Source of the DNA: Cellulomonas sp. ACRRI
GTDB lineage: Bacteria; Actinomycetota; Actinomycetes; Actinomycetales; Cellulomonadaceae
Length of the DNA stretch: 32,979 nt
Reading direction: 5' to 3'
Assembly (NCBI RefSeq): GCF_022346185.1
Contig: NZ_JAKRMS010000033.1
Span: forward strand, 1-32,979
Shown piece after piece: positions 1-7,959 of the stretch. Every line of letters starts with the position of its first letter. Position 1 is the stretch's first letter. The position numbers and the translations under genes are program-made. The notes under the pieces are model-generated. The model saw only the letters and a list, made by a program, of their open reading frames with translations. It was not told the origin of the DNA and did no database searches.

Positions 1-29
1 GGCACCGCCGCCGGACGCGAAGGAGTCCC

Positions 30-968
30 ATGACCGAGCAGCCCGCCCCCCGCGCCCTCGTCGTCGGGGAGGCCCTCGTCGACGTCGTGCTCCGCCCGGG
101 CGCCGAGCCCGCCGAGCACCCCGGCGGCAGCCCCGCGAACGTGGCGATCGGGCTCGGCCGGCTGGGCCGGCGCGTCGACCTGCTGACGTGGCTGGCCGAC
201 GACGCGCACGGCGACCTGGTCCGGGAGCACCTGGCCGGCTCGGACGTGCACGTCCTCGCGGGCGACCGCGGCCCCGACCGCACCCCCGTCGCACGCGCCC
301 ACCTCGACGCCGAGGGCGCGGCGACCTACGAGTTCGACCTGACCTGGGACCTGCCGGACCGCTGGGACGAGGGCGACGACGCCCCCGTCGTCGTGCACAC
401 CGGGTCCATCGCCACCGTCATCGCCCCCGGCGGCGAGGCCGTCGCCCGCCTGCTGGCGGACCGCCGGGACGGGTCCACGATCACCTACGACCCCAACCTG
501 CGCCCCGCGCTCATGGGCTCGCCGGAGGAGACGCTGCCGGTCGTCGAGCGGCTGGTCGCGCTCGCCGACGTCGTCAAGGTGTCCGACGAGGACCTCGCCT
601 GGCTGCACCCCGGGGTCGCCCCCGCCGAGATCGCCCGGGACTGGCTGGGCCGCGGCCCGGCGCTGGTCGTCGTGACGCTGGGCGGCGAGGGCGCGCTCGC
701 GATCACCGCGGGCGGCGACGAGGTGCTGGTCGAGGCGCCGCGCGTCGAGGTGGCCGACACCGTCGGCGCGGGCGACTCGTTCATGGGCGCGCTCGTCGAC
801 GGCCTGTGGTCCGCGGACCTGCTGGGCGCGGACCGGCGCGGGGCCCTCCGCGCGATCGACCGCGCGACCGTCGAGCGCGTCCTGGTCCGCTGCGCCCAGG
901 TCGCCGCGATCACCGTCTCCCGCTCCGGCGCGAACCCCCCGACCGCCGCGGAGCTCGGCGAGGCCTGA
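30..968 (+). CDS. PfkB-family sugar kinase, probable fructokinase
   Basis: This 312-residue protein is a ribokinase/PfkB-fold kinase that would phosphorylate a cytosolic sugar, most likely fructose, with ATP. The N-terminal family motif GGSPANVAIGLGRLG lies near residues 32-46. The C-terminal motif DTVGAGDSF (243-251) provides the GAGD anion hole and the catalytic Asp at about 249. Length is normal for the family. The ATG follows AAGGAG with a good spacing, and this is the first gene of the window, so any upstream partner is out of view. It converges on the ABC importer operon across an 87-bp gap that holds a palindromic element. Substrate cannot be fixed from sequence: 2-keto-3-deoxygluconate or another ketose remains possible. 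The family call is firm. Confidence 0.9.
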   Translation: MTEQPAPRALVVGEALVDVVLRPGAEPAEHPGGSPANVAIGLGRLGRRVDLLTWLADDAHGDLVREHLAGSDVHVLAGDRGPDRTPVARAHLDAEGAATYEFDLTWDLPDRWDEGDDAPVVVHTGSIATVIAPGGEAVARLLADRRDGSTITYDPNLRPALMGSPEETLPVVERLVALADVVKVSDEDLAWLHPGVAPAEIARDWLGRGPALVVVTLGGEGALAITAGGDEVLVEAPRVEVADTVGAGDSFMGALVDGLWSADLLGADRRGALRAIDRATVERVLVRCAQVAAITVSRSGANPPTAAELGEA

Positions 969-976
969 GCACCCCG

Positions 977-1049
977 CGAGGTCGAGGGTTCGGCGCCGGG
1001 CGGGGCGCGGAGACCCTCGACCTCGGCGGGACCCCTCGACCTCGGTGGC
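977..1049. repeat. Palindromic intergenic element A, possible bidirectional terminator
   Basis: A perfect 13-bp inverted repeat, CGAGGTCGAGGGT (977-989) and its complement at 1013-1025, is followed by a second copy of the right arm (CCCTCGACCTCGG at 1033-1045), 19 bp downstream of the first. The left arm can therefore pair with either right arm. It sits between two convergent genes and could terminate both. There is no T tract, as is usual in high-GC actinobacteria. Its arm read on the minus strand begins GCCGAGGTCGAGGG, resembling the other palindromic elements in this window. Confidence 0.6.
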
Positions 1050-1055
1050 CCGGGC

Positions 1056-2342
1056 TCAGCTCGCCTGGCGGTGGCGGGCCGACGGCTCGCCCTGCTTCTC
1101 GGCGTCGCGGTGGGCGCGCTCCAGGGCCGCGCGGCGGTCCTCCTCGGTCTCGCCGTCGATGCGGCGCGCCGCCTCGTCGTCGTACGTGAGGTTCTCGCCC
1201 GACTCCGGGTCGAAGATCAGCAGCCGCTTCGGGTCGAACCACAGCTCCGCGCGGCTGCCGTCCCGGACCCGGCTCTCCGAGCCGAGCGCCACGACCACCT
1301 GGGTGCGCATGCCCTCGCCGTCCAGGTCACGGTCGAGCTCCTCCAGCTTCTGGGCCACGTCGGCGTGCGTCTCGAACGGGATGTAGGCGTACAGCTCGGC
1401 GCCGAGCCACTCGACCACGTCGACGTCGGCCTCGAACGTGACGCCCTTGGCGCGCTTGTCCTCGTCCAGCACCTTCGCGTCCTCGACGTGCTCCGGGCGC
1501 AGGCCGACGATGACCAGCCCCCGGCCGCCGATCTGGTCGCGCAGCGCGTCGGACAGCGGCACCTCGCCGAACGGCAGCCGGAGGGTGTCGCCCTGCACCT
1601 CGCCGGGCAGGAAGTTCATCGGCGGGGAGCCGATGAACCCGGCCACGAACAGGTTGACCGGCTGCTCGTACAGCGCGCGCGGGCTGGCGACCTGCTGCAG
1701 CTCGCCCTTGCGGAGCACCGCCACCCGGTCGCCGAGCGTCATGGCCTCGGTCTGGTCGTGCGTGACGTAGACCGTGGTGGTGCCGAGCCGGCGCTGCATC
1801 CGGGCGATCTCGGTGCGCATCTGGCCGCGCAGCTTGGCGTCCAGGTTGGACAGCGGCTCGTCGAACAGGAACGCGCGCGCGTCCCGGACGATGGCCCGGC
1901 CCATCGCGACGCGCTGCCGCTGGCCGCCGGAGAGGTTGGCCGGCTTGCGGTCGAGGTGCTCGCGCAGCTCCAGGGTGTCCGCCGCGAACTCGACGTTGTC
2001 CTTGATCTGCTCCTCGGTGAACTTGCCCTTCTGCAGCCGCAGCGGGAAGGCGATGTTCTCGAACACCGTCAGGTGCGGGTAGAGCGCGTAGTTCTGGAAC
2101 ACCATCGCGAGGTGCCGGTCCCGCGGCGCCTTCTCGTTGACGACCTCGTCGCCGATCTTCAGCTCGCCGGAGGTGATGTCCTCCAGGCCGACGATCATCC
2201 GCAGCAGCGTCGACTTCCCGCAGCCGGACGGGCCGACGAGGATGACGAACTCGCCGTCCTTGATGTCGAGGCTGACGCCGTTCACGGCCGGGTAGCCGTC
2301 GCCGTACTTCTTGACGATGTCCGTCAGGGTGATGGATGCCAT
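1056..2342 (-). CDS. sugC: Sugar ABC transporter ATP-binding protein (SugC/MsmK/UgpC type)
   Basis: This 428-residue ATPase should power import of the sugar bound by the lipoprotein encoded at the head of the operon. Walker A (GPSGCGKST) is at about 37-45, the ABC signature LSGGQ at 137-141, and Walker B with catalytic Glu (AFLFDE) at 157-162. The C-terminal half carries the TOBE/OB-fold regulatory domain typical of MalK-like proteins. It is longer than usual (around 370 residues) because of a charged, Glu/Arg-rich tail beginning after LIFDPESGENL. The ATG has a strong AGGAGG five bases upstream. It lies 33 bp after the second permease and closes the operon. Many actinobacteria use one unlinked MsiK ATPase for several importers, but here the ATPase is in the operon, as in sugABC. 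The symbol rests on this arrangement. Confidence 0.88.
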   Translation of the reverse strand: MASITLTDIVKKYGDGYPAVNGVSLDIKDGEFVILVGPSGCGKSTLLRMIVGLEDITSGELKIGDEVVNEKAPRDRHLAMVFQNYALYPHLTVFENIAFPLRLQKGKFTEEQIKDNVEFAADTLELREHLDRKPANLSGGQRQRVAMGRAIVRDARAFLFDEPLSNLDAKLRGQMRTEIARMQRRLGTTTVYVTHDQTEAMTLGDRVAVLRKGELQQVASPRALYEQPVNLFVAGFIGSPPMNFLPGEVQGDTLRLPFGEVPLSDALRDQIGGRGLVIVGLRPEHVEDAKVLDEDKRAKGVTFEADVDVVEWLGAELYAYIPFETHADVAQKLEELDRDLDGEGMRTQVVVALGSESRVRDGSRAELWFDPKRLLIFDPESGENLTYDDEAARRIDGETEEDRRAALERAHRDAEKQGEPSARHRQAS

Positions 2343-2375
2343 GTGCTCCTCCTGGAGGTCCGGGCGGTGCGGGCG

Positions 2376-3224
2376 TCAGCCCTTGACCGCGCCTTGGGTC
2401 AGCCCGGACACGATCTGGCGCTGGAACAGCAGCACCAGGACGACGACGGGGATGGTGACGACGACGGCGGCGGCGGAGATCGCGCCGGTGGGGTCCTCGA
2501 ACTGGGACGCGCCGGAGAAGAACGCCAGCGCGGCGGGCACGGGCCGGGCCGCCTCGGTCGAGGTCAGCGAGATGCCGTACACGAAGTCGTTCCAGGCGAT
2601 GAAGAACGCGATCAGCGCGGTGGTGAACACGCCCGGCGCCGCGAGCGGCACGATCGCCTTCCGGAACGCCTGCCAGGTGGTCGCCCCGTCGACCTGCGCG
2701 GCCTGCTCCAGCTCCCACGGGATCTGCCGGAAGAACGCGGTGAGCGTCCAGATGGAGATCGGGAGCGTGAGCGACAGGTACGGGATGATCAGGCCCGGCC
2801 AGGTGTCGTACAGGCCGATGTTGCGCCACAGGTTGAACAGCGGCGTGACGATCGAGATGACCGGGAAGATCGACACCCCGAGCGCGGTGGTGAGGATCAG
2901 CTTGCGCCCCGGGAAGTCGAGCCGGGCGATCGCGTACGCGGCGAGCGTGGCCAGCACCGAGGAGATCGCGGTGGCGATCAGCGAGATGCCGATCGAGTTC
3001 CGCAGCGACGACAGGAACAGCTCCTGCGCCGAGCCGTCCGGCCCGAGGATCTGCTCGTAGTTCGTCCACGACCACGTCGTGGGCAGGAAGTTGCCGGTGC
3101 TGAGGTCGCTCGGGAGCTTGAACGACGTCGCGATGATCGACGCGACCGGGAACAACGCGTACACCAGCACCACGACGGTGATGGCCGCCCAGGCCGCCTT
3201 CTGCTTGCCGGACAGGGTTCCCAT
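2376..3224 (-). CDS. sugB: Sugar ABC transporter permease 2 (MalG/SugB type)
   Basis: This 282-residue inner-membrane permease has the MalG-type layout: an N-terminal helix (about residues 12-33), a periplasmic loop, then five further helices. The cytoplasmic EAA loop, LEQAAQVDGATTWQAFRKAI (about 172-191) and the following VPLAAPG, docks onto the ATPase. The ATG overlaps the stop of the upstream permease by one base (TGATG), so translation is probably coupled. The reading frame stays open further upstream, but that part is out-of-frame reading through the other permease. The C-terminal end (SGLTQGAVKG) is typical of the family. The type is certain; the sugar is inferred from the binding protein. 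Confidence 0.9.
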   Translation of the reverse strand: MGTLSGKQKAAWAAITVVVLVYALFPVASIIATSFKLPSDLSTGNFLPTTWSWTNYEQILGPDGSAQELFLSSLRNSIGISLIATAISSVLATLAAYAIARLDFPGRKLILTTALGVSIFPVISIVTPLFNLWRNIGLYDTWPGLIIPYLSLTLPISIWTLTAFFRQIPWELEQAAQVDGATTWQAFRKAIVPLAAPGVFTTALIAFFIAWNDFVYGISLTSTEAARPVPAALAFFSGASQFEDPTGAISAAAVVVTIPVVVLVLLFQRQIVSGLTQGAVKG

Positions 3225-4210
3225 CACTTCTCCCCTCGGGCACCGGCGAGGTCGACCTTGAAGATCTTGATCGCGATGAAGCAGATGATGATCACGCAGA
3301 CGAACAGCAGCACCGAGATGGCGGAGCCGAGGCCGATCTCCAGCCGCCCGATGGACGTCCGGTAGGCCAGCAGCGACAGGACCGTGGTGCCGTTCGCGCC
3401 GTTCGTCATGATGAAGACGTTGTCGAAGATGCGGAACGCGTCGAGCGCCCGGAACAGGACGGCCACCATGATCGCGGCCTTCATGTTGGGCAGGACCACG
3501 CGCTTCATCCGCTGCCACCAGGTGGCGCCGTCGACCTGCGCGGCCTCCTCCAGGTCGCCCGGCACCTGCGCCAGGCCGGCGAGCAGCAGCAGCGAGATGA
3601 ACGGCGTGGTCTTCCAGACCTCGGACGCGATGATGACGAACAGGCTGGTCCCGGTGCCGGCGAACCAGTTCAGGTCCTCGCTGATCCCGGGCACCCAGTC
3701 GAACCAGCTGTTCACGTAGCCCGAGCTGATGTCGAACGCGTAGAACCACGCGAACGCGGAGACGACCGTGATGATCCCGTACGGCACGAGGATCGCGGTG
3801 CGCAGCAGCCCCCGGAGCCGCAGGACGGCCCGGTGCATGACCAGCGCCAGCGCGAAGCCGAGCACCAGCTCGATGGCGACGGTGATCACCATGATCACCG
3901 TCGTCACCCAGAGGGACTGCCAGAACACGGAGTCGCCGAGCACCACGCCGTAGTTGCCGAGCCCGACGAACGCCCGGTCGTCCGGGGCGGTGAGCCGGTA
4001 CCGGAACAGCGAGTCGTAGACGGCCTGCAGGATCGGGTAGGCGGTGACGGCCAGCATCACCACGAACGCCGGGCCGGCCAGCCACCAGCCCAGCCGGGCC
4101 TCGGCCCGGGCGCGGTCGCTCTTGCGGGGCTTCGACGCCCGGTCCGGGCCGGCGCCGCGGGTGGCCCGCGCCGTCGTCCCCGCCGTGGCGCCGGTGATCT
4201 CGGTACTCAC
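3224..4210 (-). CDS. sugA: Sugar ABC transporter permease 1 (MalF/SugA type)
   Basis: This 328-residue permease partners the MalG-type subunit. It has a charged cytoplasmic N-terminus rich in Arg, Lys and Ala, a first membrane helix (GWWLAGPAFVVMLAVTAYPI), then five more helices. The EAA loop EEAAQVDGATWWQRMKRVVL is clear. The GTG start was chosen because it overlaps the stop of the binding-protein gene in a four-base GTGA junction and because homology begins just after it. The stop overlaps the next gene by one base. These junctions indicate coupled translation of the two permeases with the lipoprotein. The order binding protein, permease, permease, ATPase matches mycobacterial lpqY-sugA-sugB-sugC. 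Confidence 0.88.
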   Translation of the reverse strand: MSTEITGATAGTTARATRGAGPDRASKPRKSDRARAEARLGWWLAGPAFVVMLAVTAYPILQAVYDSLFRYRLTAPDDRAFVGLGNYGVVLGDSVFWQSLWVTTVIMVITVAIELVLGFALALVMHRAVLRLRGLLRTAILVPYGIITVVSAFAWFYAFDISSGYVNSWFDWVPGISEDLNWFAGTGTSLFVIIASEVWKTTPFISLLLLAGLAQVPGDLEEAAQVDGATWWQRMKRVVLPNMKAAIMVAVLFRALDAFRIFDNVFIMTNGANGTTVLSLLAYRTSIGRLEIGLGSAISVLLFVCVIIICFIAIKIFKVDLAGARGEK

Positions 4211-5505
4211 AGCAGGCGCTCCCCTCGCAGCACGGCGGTGATGAAGTCCGTGGACTCCTGCGGCGTCCGGTCGGGGTCGACCGAGGCCGGCGGGTGCCAC
4301 GTCTCCTGCAGCCCCTGGGACACCTCGTTGTAGTACGGCGTCTGCGGCCGCGGGGCCGCCTGCTCCAGCGACTGCCGGATGACGTCCGCCATCGGGAACG
4401 TCTCCTGCACCTCGGGGTCGTCGTAGGCGACCGTCGAGGACGGCGGGTTGCCGTCGGAGACGAAGTACGCGGCCTGGTTCTCCGGCTGCACGATGCACGC
4501 GGCGGCCTCGTAGGCCTCGTCGACGTGCGCGCTGAACGCGCCGACGCCCAGGTTGATCCCGCCGTACGGCGGCGCGGCGTCGGTGCCCTCGGTCACCTGC
4601 GGGTAGATCGCCCAGCCGACGTCGTCCAGGAACGCCTGGTCGAGCGCGCCGTCCTCGACGGACGCCTGCATGGCGGGCCAGACGAACGGCCAGTTGACCA
4701 TGAACGACCCGCTGTCCCCCTGGAACTGGGTGAGCGAGGCGTTCTCGTCCTGGGTGGGCAGGCCGGGGCCGCCGAGCCTGTCCTTGCCGATCTCCCCGAT
4801 GATCCGGGCGGCCTCCCTGCCGGCGTCGGACTCCAGGCCCAGCGTCACGTCCTCGGCCGGCGCCTCGGGGTTCTCCACGATCTGGCCGCCGGCCGACTCG
4901 ACCAGGGCGTTGATCCACACCGTGTACGCCTCGGCCTTGATGCCCTGCACGCCGAGCGTCTTGTCCTGGTCGCGGGCCGCGTCCATCACCTGGTCCCAGG
5001 TCACGGGCGCGGCGGCGGGGTCGAGCCCGGCGGCCTCGGCGACCGACTTCTTGTACCAGAGCAGCTGGGTGTTGGCCCAGAACGGGACGGTCACGAGCTC
5101 GTCGCCCCAGGACGCGCCCTGCAGCGCGCCCTCCGCGACGTCCTGGCTCACCTGCTCGGCGACGTCGTCGGGCACCGGCGCCAGGAACCCGGCGTTGGCC
5201 AGCTCGGGGATGAACGGCGGGTCCAGGCTCATCAGGTCGATCGACGAGTCCGACGCCGCGAGCCGGCGCGCCAGCTGCTCGCGCTGCGAGCTCGCGTCGC
5301 GCGGCAGCACCGAGACCTCGATGCGGTACGCGCCGCCGGCCTCCTCGGTGCACTGCTGCGCCAGCCTCGCCTGGCCCCCCGCGTCCGGGTTGGTGTACCA
5401 GGTGAGCACCGGCGTCGAGTCGGCCGGCGCGCACGCCGCCAGCCCCGCCCCCAGCGCGAGCACCGTCACCCCGGCGATCGCCCTCGACCGTCTTCGCACG
5501 CGCAC
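4207..5505 (-). CDS. lpqY: Sugar-binding lipoprotein of ABC importer, LpqY-like
   Basis: This solute-binding protein of about 432 residues would capture a disaccharide outside the membrane and deliver it to the two permeases. An Arg-rich N-terminus and hydrophobic stretch end in the lipobox LAAC (Cys about 25), so it should be a membrane-anchored lipoprotein. Several blocks resemble mycobacterial LpqY as I remember it: QREQLARRLAASDSSIDLMS, NTQLLWY, VNWPFVW and GGINLGV, which suggests trehalose or a related glucoside. That is memory-based similarity, not a search. AGGAG lies 4 bases before the GTG at 5505 and 10 bases before a second in-frame GTG at 5499; either may be used. The 3' end overlaps sugA by four bases. 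Confidence 0.82.
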   Translation of the reverse strand: MRVRRRSRAIAGVTVLALGAGLAACAPADSTPVLTWYTNPDAGGQARLAQQCTEEAGGAYRIEVSVLPRDASSQREQLARRLAASDSSIDLMSLDPPFIPELANAGFLAPVPDDVAEQVSQDVAEGALQGASWGDELVTVPFWANTQLLWYKKSVAEAAGLDPAAAPVTWDQVMDAARDQDKTLGVQGIKAEAYTVWINALVESAGGQIVENPEAPAEDVTLGLESDAGREAARIIGEIGKDRLGGPGLPTQDENASLTQFQGDSGSFMVNWPFVWPAMQASVEDGALDQAFLDDVGWAIYPQVTEGTDAAPPYGGINLGVGAFSAHVDEAYEAAACIVQPENQAAYFVSDGNPPSSTVAYDDPEVQETFPMADVIRQSLEQAAPRPQTPYYNEVSQGLQETWHPPASVDPDRTPQESTDFITAVLRGERLL

Positions 5506-5701
5506 CGCTCTCCTCAGTCCGGCGCCGCGTGCGCCCCGACCTGGGGATCCGCGGCGTCTCCACGCTTCCACCACTAGGGCTACACCGCGCCGCGGTGGTC
5601 TGCCACCGGAGCGGAGGCCGTCCGGGGCGCTCGCGGCGGGACGTGCGGGCCGCGCGGACGCCGGTCCCGAGCACGCGCCCGGCGGTGCGACCATGGGGCG
5701 C
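5506..5701. promoter_or_regulatory. Divergent intergenic region of importer operon and carbonic anhydrase
   Basis: This 196-bp gap must hold the promoters for the importer operon (-) and probably for the carbonic anhydrase (+). I see a small palindromic patch GCGTCTCCACGC (about 5559-5570) and a TAGGGCTAC-like stretch after it that could serve as a -10 on either strand. No clear LacI-type operator or -35 box stands out, so regulation of the importer cannot be read from the sequence. Confidence 0.3.
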
Positions 5702-6367
5702 ATGGCACACCCCACGACCCCCGCCGAGGCCTGGACCGCGCTGCGCGCCGGCAACGACCGGTTCGTCCGCGGCGAGATGGAGCACCCGTCCCAGGGCATC
5801 GACCGCCGCGCCGAGGTCAGCACGGCGCAGCACCCGTTCGCCGTCGTGTTCGGCTGCTCGGACAGCCGCGTGGCGGCCGAGATCATCTTCGACCAGGGCC
5901 TCGGCGACGTGTTCGTGGTCCGCACGGCCGGGCACGTCCTGGACACCACCGTGATCGGGTCGATCGAGTACGGCGTCGAGGTGCTGGGCGCCTCGCTGGT
6001 CGTCGTCCTCGGCCACGACTCCTGCGGCGCGGTGGCGGCGGCCACGGCGGCGCTCACCACCGGCGAGCTGCAGCGCGGCTTCGTGCGCGCCGTCGTCGAC
6101 CGGGTGATCCCGTCGATCGTGTCGCTCGCGCACGGCTCCGACGCCGAGGGCCGGCCGCGCGACCTGTCGTCGGTGGACCCCGCCGAGCTCGGCCACGAGC
6201 ACGTGCGGCACACCGTCGACATGCTGCGCTCGTACTCCGTGACGCTGGCCGAGGGCATCGACGCCGGCCGCGTCGCGGTCGTCGGCGTCGAGTACGCCCT
6301 GGCGGACGGCCACGCCCGCCTCACCTCCGCGATCGGCGACATCGGCGACGTCCCCGTCCCCGCCTGA
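5702..6367 (+). CDS. Beta-class carbonic anhydrase
   Basis: This 221-residue zinc enzyme interconverts CO2 and bicarbonate in the cytosol. The zinc and catalytic residues of the beta class are visible: Cys52-Ser-Asp54-Ser-Arg56 (CSDSR) and His105-Asp-Ser-Cys108 (HDSCGAV). Length is normal. An in-frame ATG at 5693 would add three residues; neither start has a good ribosome-binding site, and I chose the one after which family similarity begins. It is the last gene before palindromic element B and is followed by fumarase on the same strand. Bicarbonate supply for anaplerotic carboxylation would fit beside a TCA enzyme, but the link is only proximity. Confidence 0.93.
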   Translation: MAHPTTPAEAWTALRAGNDRFVRGEMEHPSQGIDRRAEVSTAQHPFAVVFGCSDSRVAAEIIFDQGLGDVFVVRTAGHVLDTTVIGSIEYGVEVLGASLVVVLGHDSCGAVAAATAALTTGELQRGFVRAVVDRVIPSIVSLAHGSDAEGRPRDLSSVDPAELGHEHVRHTVDMLRSYSVTLAEGIDAGRVAVVGVEYALADGHARLTSAIGDIGDVPVPA

Positions 6368-6392
6368 CGCCCTCCTCCCACCCCCCTGTCCT

Positions 6393-6458
6393 CGCCGAGA
6401 TGGCAACTCTCGGCTGTGCGGCACCCCGCGCGCGCAGCCGAGAGTTGCCATCTCGGCG
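6393..6458. repeat. Palindromic intergenic element B: perfect 24-bp inverted repeat
   Basis: Left arm 6393-6416 (begins CGCCGAGATGGCAACTCTCG) is the exact reverse complement of right arm 6435-6458, with an 18-base loop in which a few more pairs can form. Each arm is itself palindromic: GCCGAGA and TCTCGGC flank TGGCAAC, so the element could fold as one long hairpin or as two small ones (cruciform). It lies downstream of the carbonic anhydrase and could act as its terminator. It shares the GCCGAGAT start with element D. Confidence 0.85.
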
Positions 6459-6546
6459 TGAGGGGGCGCGCGAGCGGGTGTGACGTGCGCCACCCCGTGG
6501 GGCGCGGGTGGGACCGAGGTCCTGCGGCGGTGGCAGGATCGGCCGC

Positions 6547-7959
6547 ATGAGCCTGCACGCCGACGACGACGTCCAGTACCGCATCGAGCACGACACGATG
6601 GGCGAGGTCCGCGTCCCCGCGGACGCCCTCTACCGTGCGCAGACCCAGCGCGCGGTGGAGAACTTCCCGATCAGCGGGACCGGCCTGGAGCGCGGGCACG
6701 TCGCCGCGCTGGCCCGGGTCAAGAAGGCCGCCGCCCTGGCCAACGCCGAGCTGGGCATCCTCGACGCCGCCGTGGCGCGCGCGATCGCCGACGCGGCGGA
6801 CGAGGTCGCCGACGGGCGGCACGACGCGCACTTCCCGGTCGACGTCTACCAGACCGGCTCCGGCACGTCCTCGAACATGAACATGAACGAGGTGCTGGCG
6901 ACGCTCGCGTCCCGGTCCCTGGGCGCCGACGTCCACCCCAACGACCACGTCAACGCCTCGCAGTCCTCGAACGACGTGTTCCCGACCTCGGTGCACGTGG
7001 CCGCGACCGACGGCGCCGTCAACGACCTGGTCCCCGCGCTGGAGCACCTGGCCGCGTCGCTCGAGCGGCTCGCCGCGAAGCACGCCGGCGACGTCAAGGC
7101 CGGGCGCACGCACCTGATGGACGCGACCCCCGTGACGTTCGGCCAGGAGTTCGGCGGGTACGCGGCCGCGGTGCGCCGGGGCGTCGAGCGGGTGCGGGCG
7201 GCGCTCCCCCGGGTCGCCGAGGTCCCGCTCGGCGGCACGGCGGTGGGCACCGGCATCAACACCCCCGCCGGCTTCCCGCAGCGGGTCATCGCCCTCCTCG
7301 CCGAGGAGACCGGGCTGCCCCTCACCGAGGCGCGCGACCACTTCGAGGCGCAGGGCGCCCGGGACGGACTGGTCGAGCTGTCCGGCGCCCTGAAGACCAT
7401 CGCCGTCAGCCTCACCAAGATCTGCAACGACCTGCGCTGGATGGGCTCCGGCCCCAACACCGGCCTGGGCGAGATCCGGATCCCCGACCTGCAGCCGGGC
7501 TCGTCGATCATGCCGGGCAAGGTCAACCCGGTGATCCCGGAGGCCGTGCTCATGGTCGCCGCCCGGGTGGTCGGCAACGACGCGACCGTGGCGTGGGCCG
7601 GCGCCAGCGGCTCGTTCGAGCTCAACGTGCAGATCCCCGTCATGGGCCAGGCGGTGCTGGAGTCCGAGCGGCTGCTGGCGGCGGCCTGCCGGGTGCTCGC
7701 CGACCGGACGGTCGACGGCATCGAGGTCGTCACGGAGCGCGGCGCGGCCTACGCCGGGTCGTCCCCGTCGATCGTCACCCCGCTGAACCGGGTGATCGGG
7801 TACGAGGCCGCGGCGAAGATCGCCAAGCACGCGGTCGCGCGGGGCATCACCGTGCGCGAGGCCGTGGTCGACCTCGGCTACGTCGCGCGGGGCGAGGTCA
7901 CCGAGGAGCAGCTCGACGCGGCGCTCGACCTGCTGAGCATGACCCGCCCGAAGGCCTGA
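6547..7959 (+). CDS. fumC: Class II fumarate hydratase
   Basis: This 470-residue cytosolic enzyme hydrates fumarate to L-malate in the TCA cycle. It is an iron-independent, homotetrameric class II fumarase of the aspartase/fumarase superfamily. The superfamily signature [15 protein letters not shown] lies at about 318-332. The substrate-site regions [12 protein letters not shown] and the [14 protein letters not shown] block are intact. The ATG was selected because AGGA sits eight bases upstream and because full-length homology begins there; an upstream in-frame ATG would add a low-complexity extension. The 3' end overlaps by 62 bp, tail-to-tail, with the chemoreceptor gene on the other strand. 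Confidence 0.95.
   Translation: MSLHADDDVQYRIEHDTMGEVRVPADALYRAQTQRAVENFPISGTGLERGHVAALARVKKAAALANAELGILDAAVARAIADAADEVADGRHDAHFPVDVYQTGSGTSSNMNMNEVLATLASRSLGADVHPNDHVNASQSSNDVFPTSVHVAATDGAVNDLVPALEHLAASLERLAAKHAGDVKAGRTHLMDATPVTFGQEFGGYAAAVRRGVERVRAALPRVAEVPLGGTAVGTGINTPAGFPQRVIALLAEETGLPLTEARDHFEAQGARDGLVELSGALKTIAVSLTKICNDLRWMGSGPNTGLGEIRIPDLQPGSSIMPGKVNPVIPEAVLMVAARVVGNDATVAWAGASGSFELNVQIPVMGQAVLESERLLAAACRVLADRTVDGIEVVTERGAAYAGSSPSIVTPLNRVIGYEAAAKIAKHAVARGITVREAVVDLGYVARGEVTEEQLDAALDLLSMTRPKA

Noticed and set aside
1071..3365. A 764-codon open frame on the plus strand opposite the ATPase and permease genes
   Set aside because: It is the antisense of clear ABC transporter genes, its product is low-complexity and Arg/Glu/Asp-rich, and it has no recognisable domain. 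Long antisense frames are expected at this GC content.
5506..7830. A minus-strand open frame running from the lpqY gene through antisense carbonic anhydrase and fumC, as if lpqY had a giant N-terminal extension
   Set aside because: The lipobox and signal peptide fix the real start at about 5505; the upstream part is antisense of two conserved enzymes.
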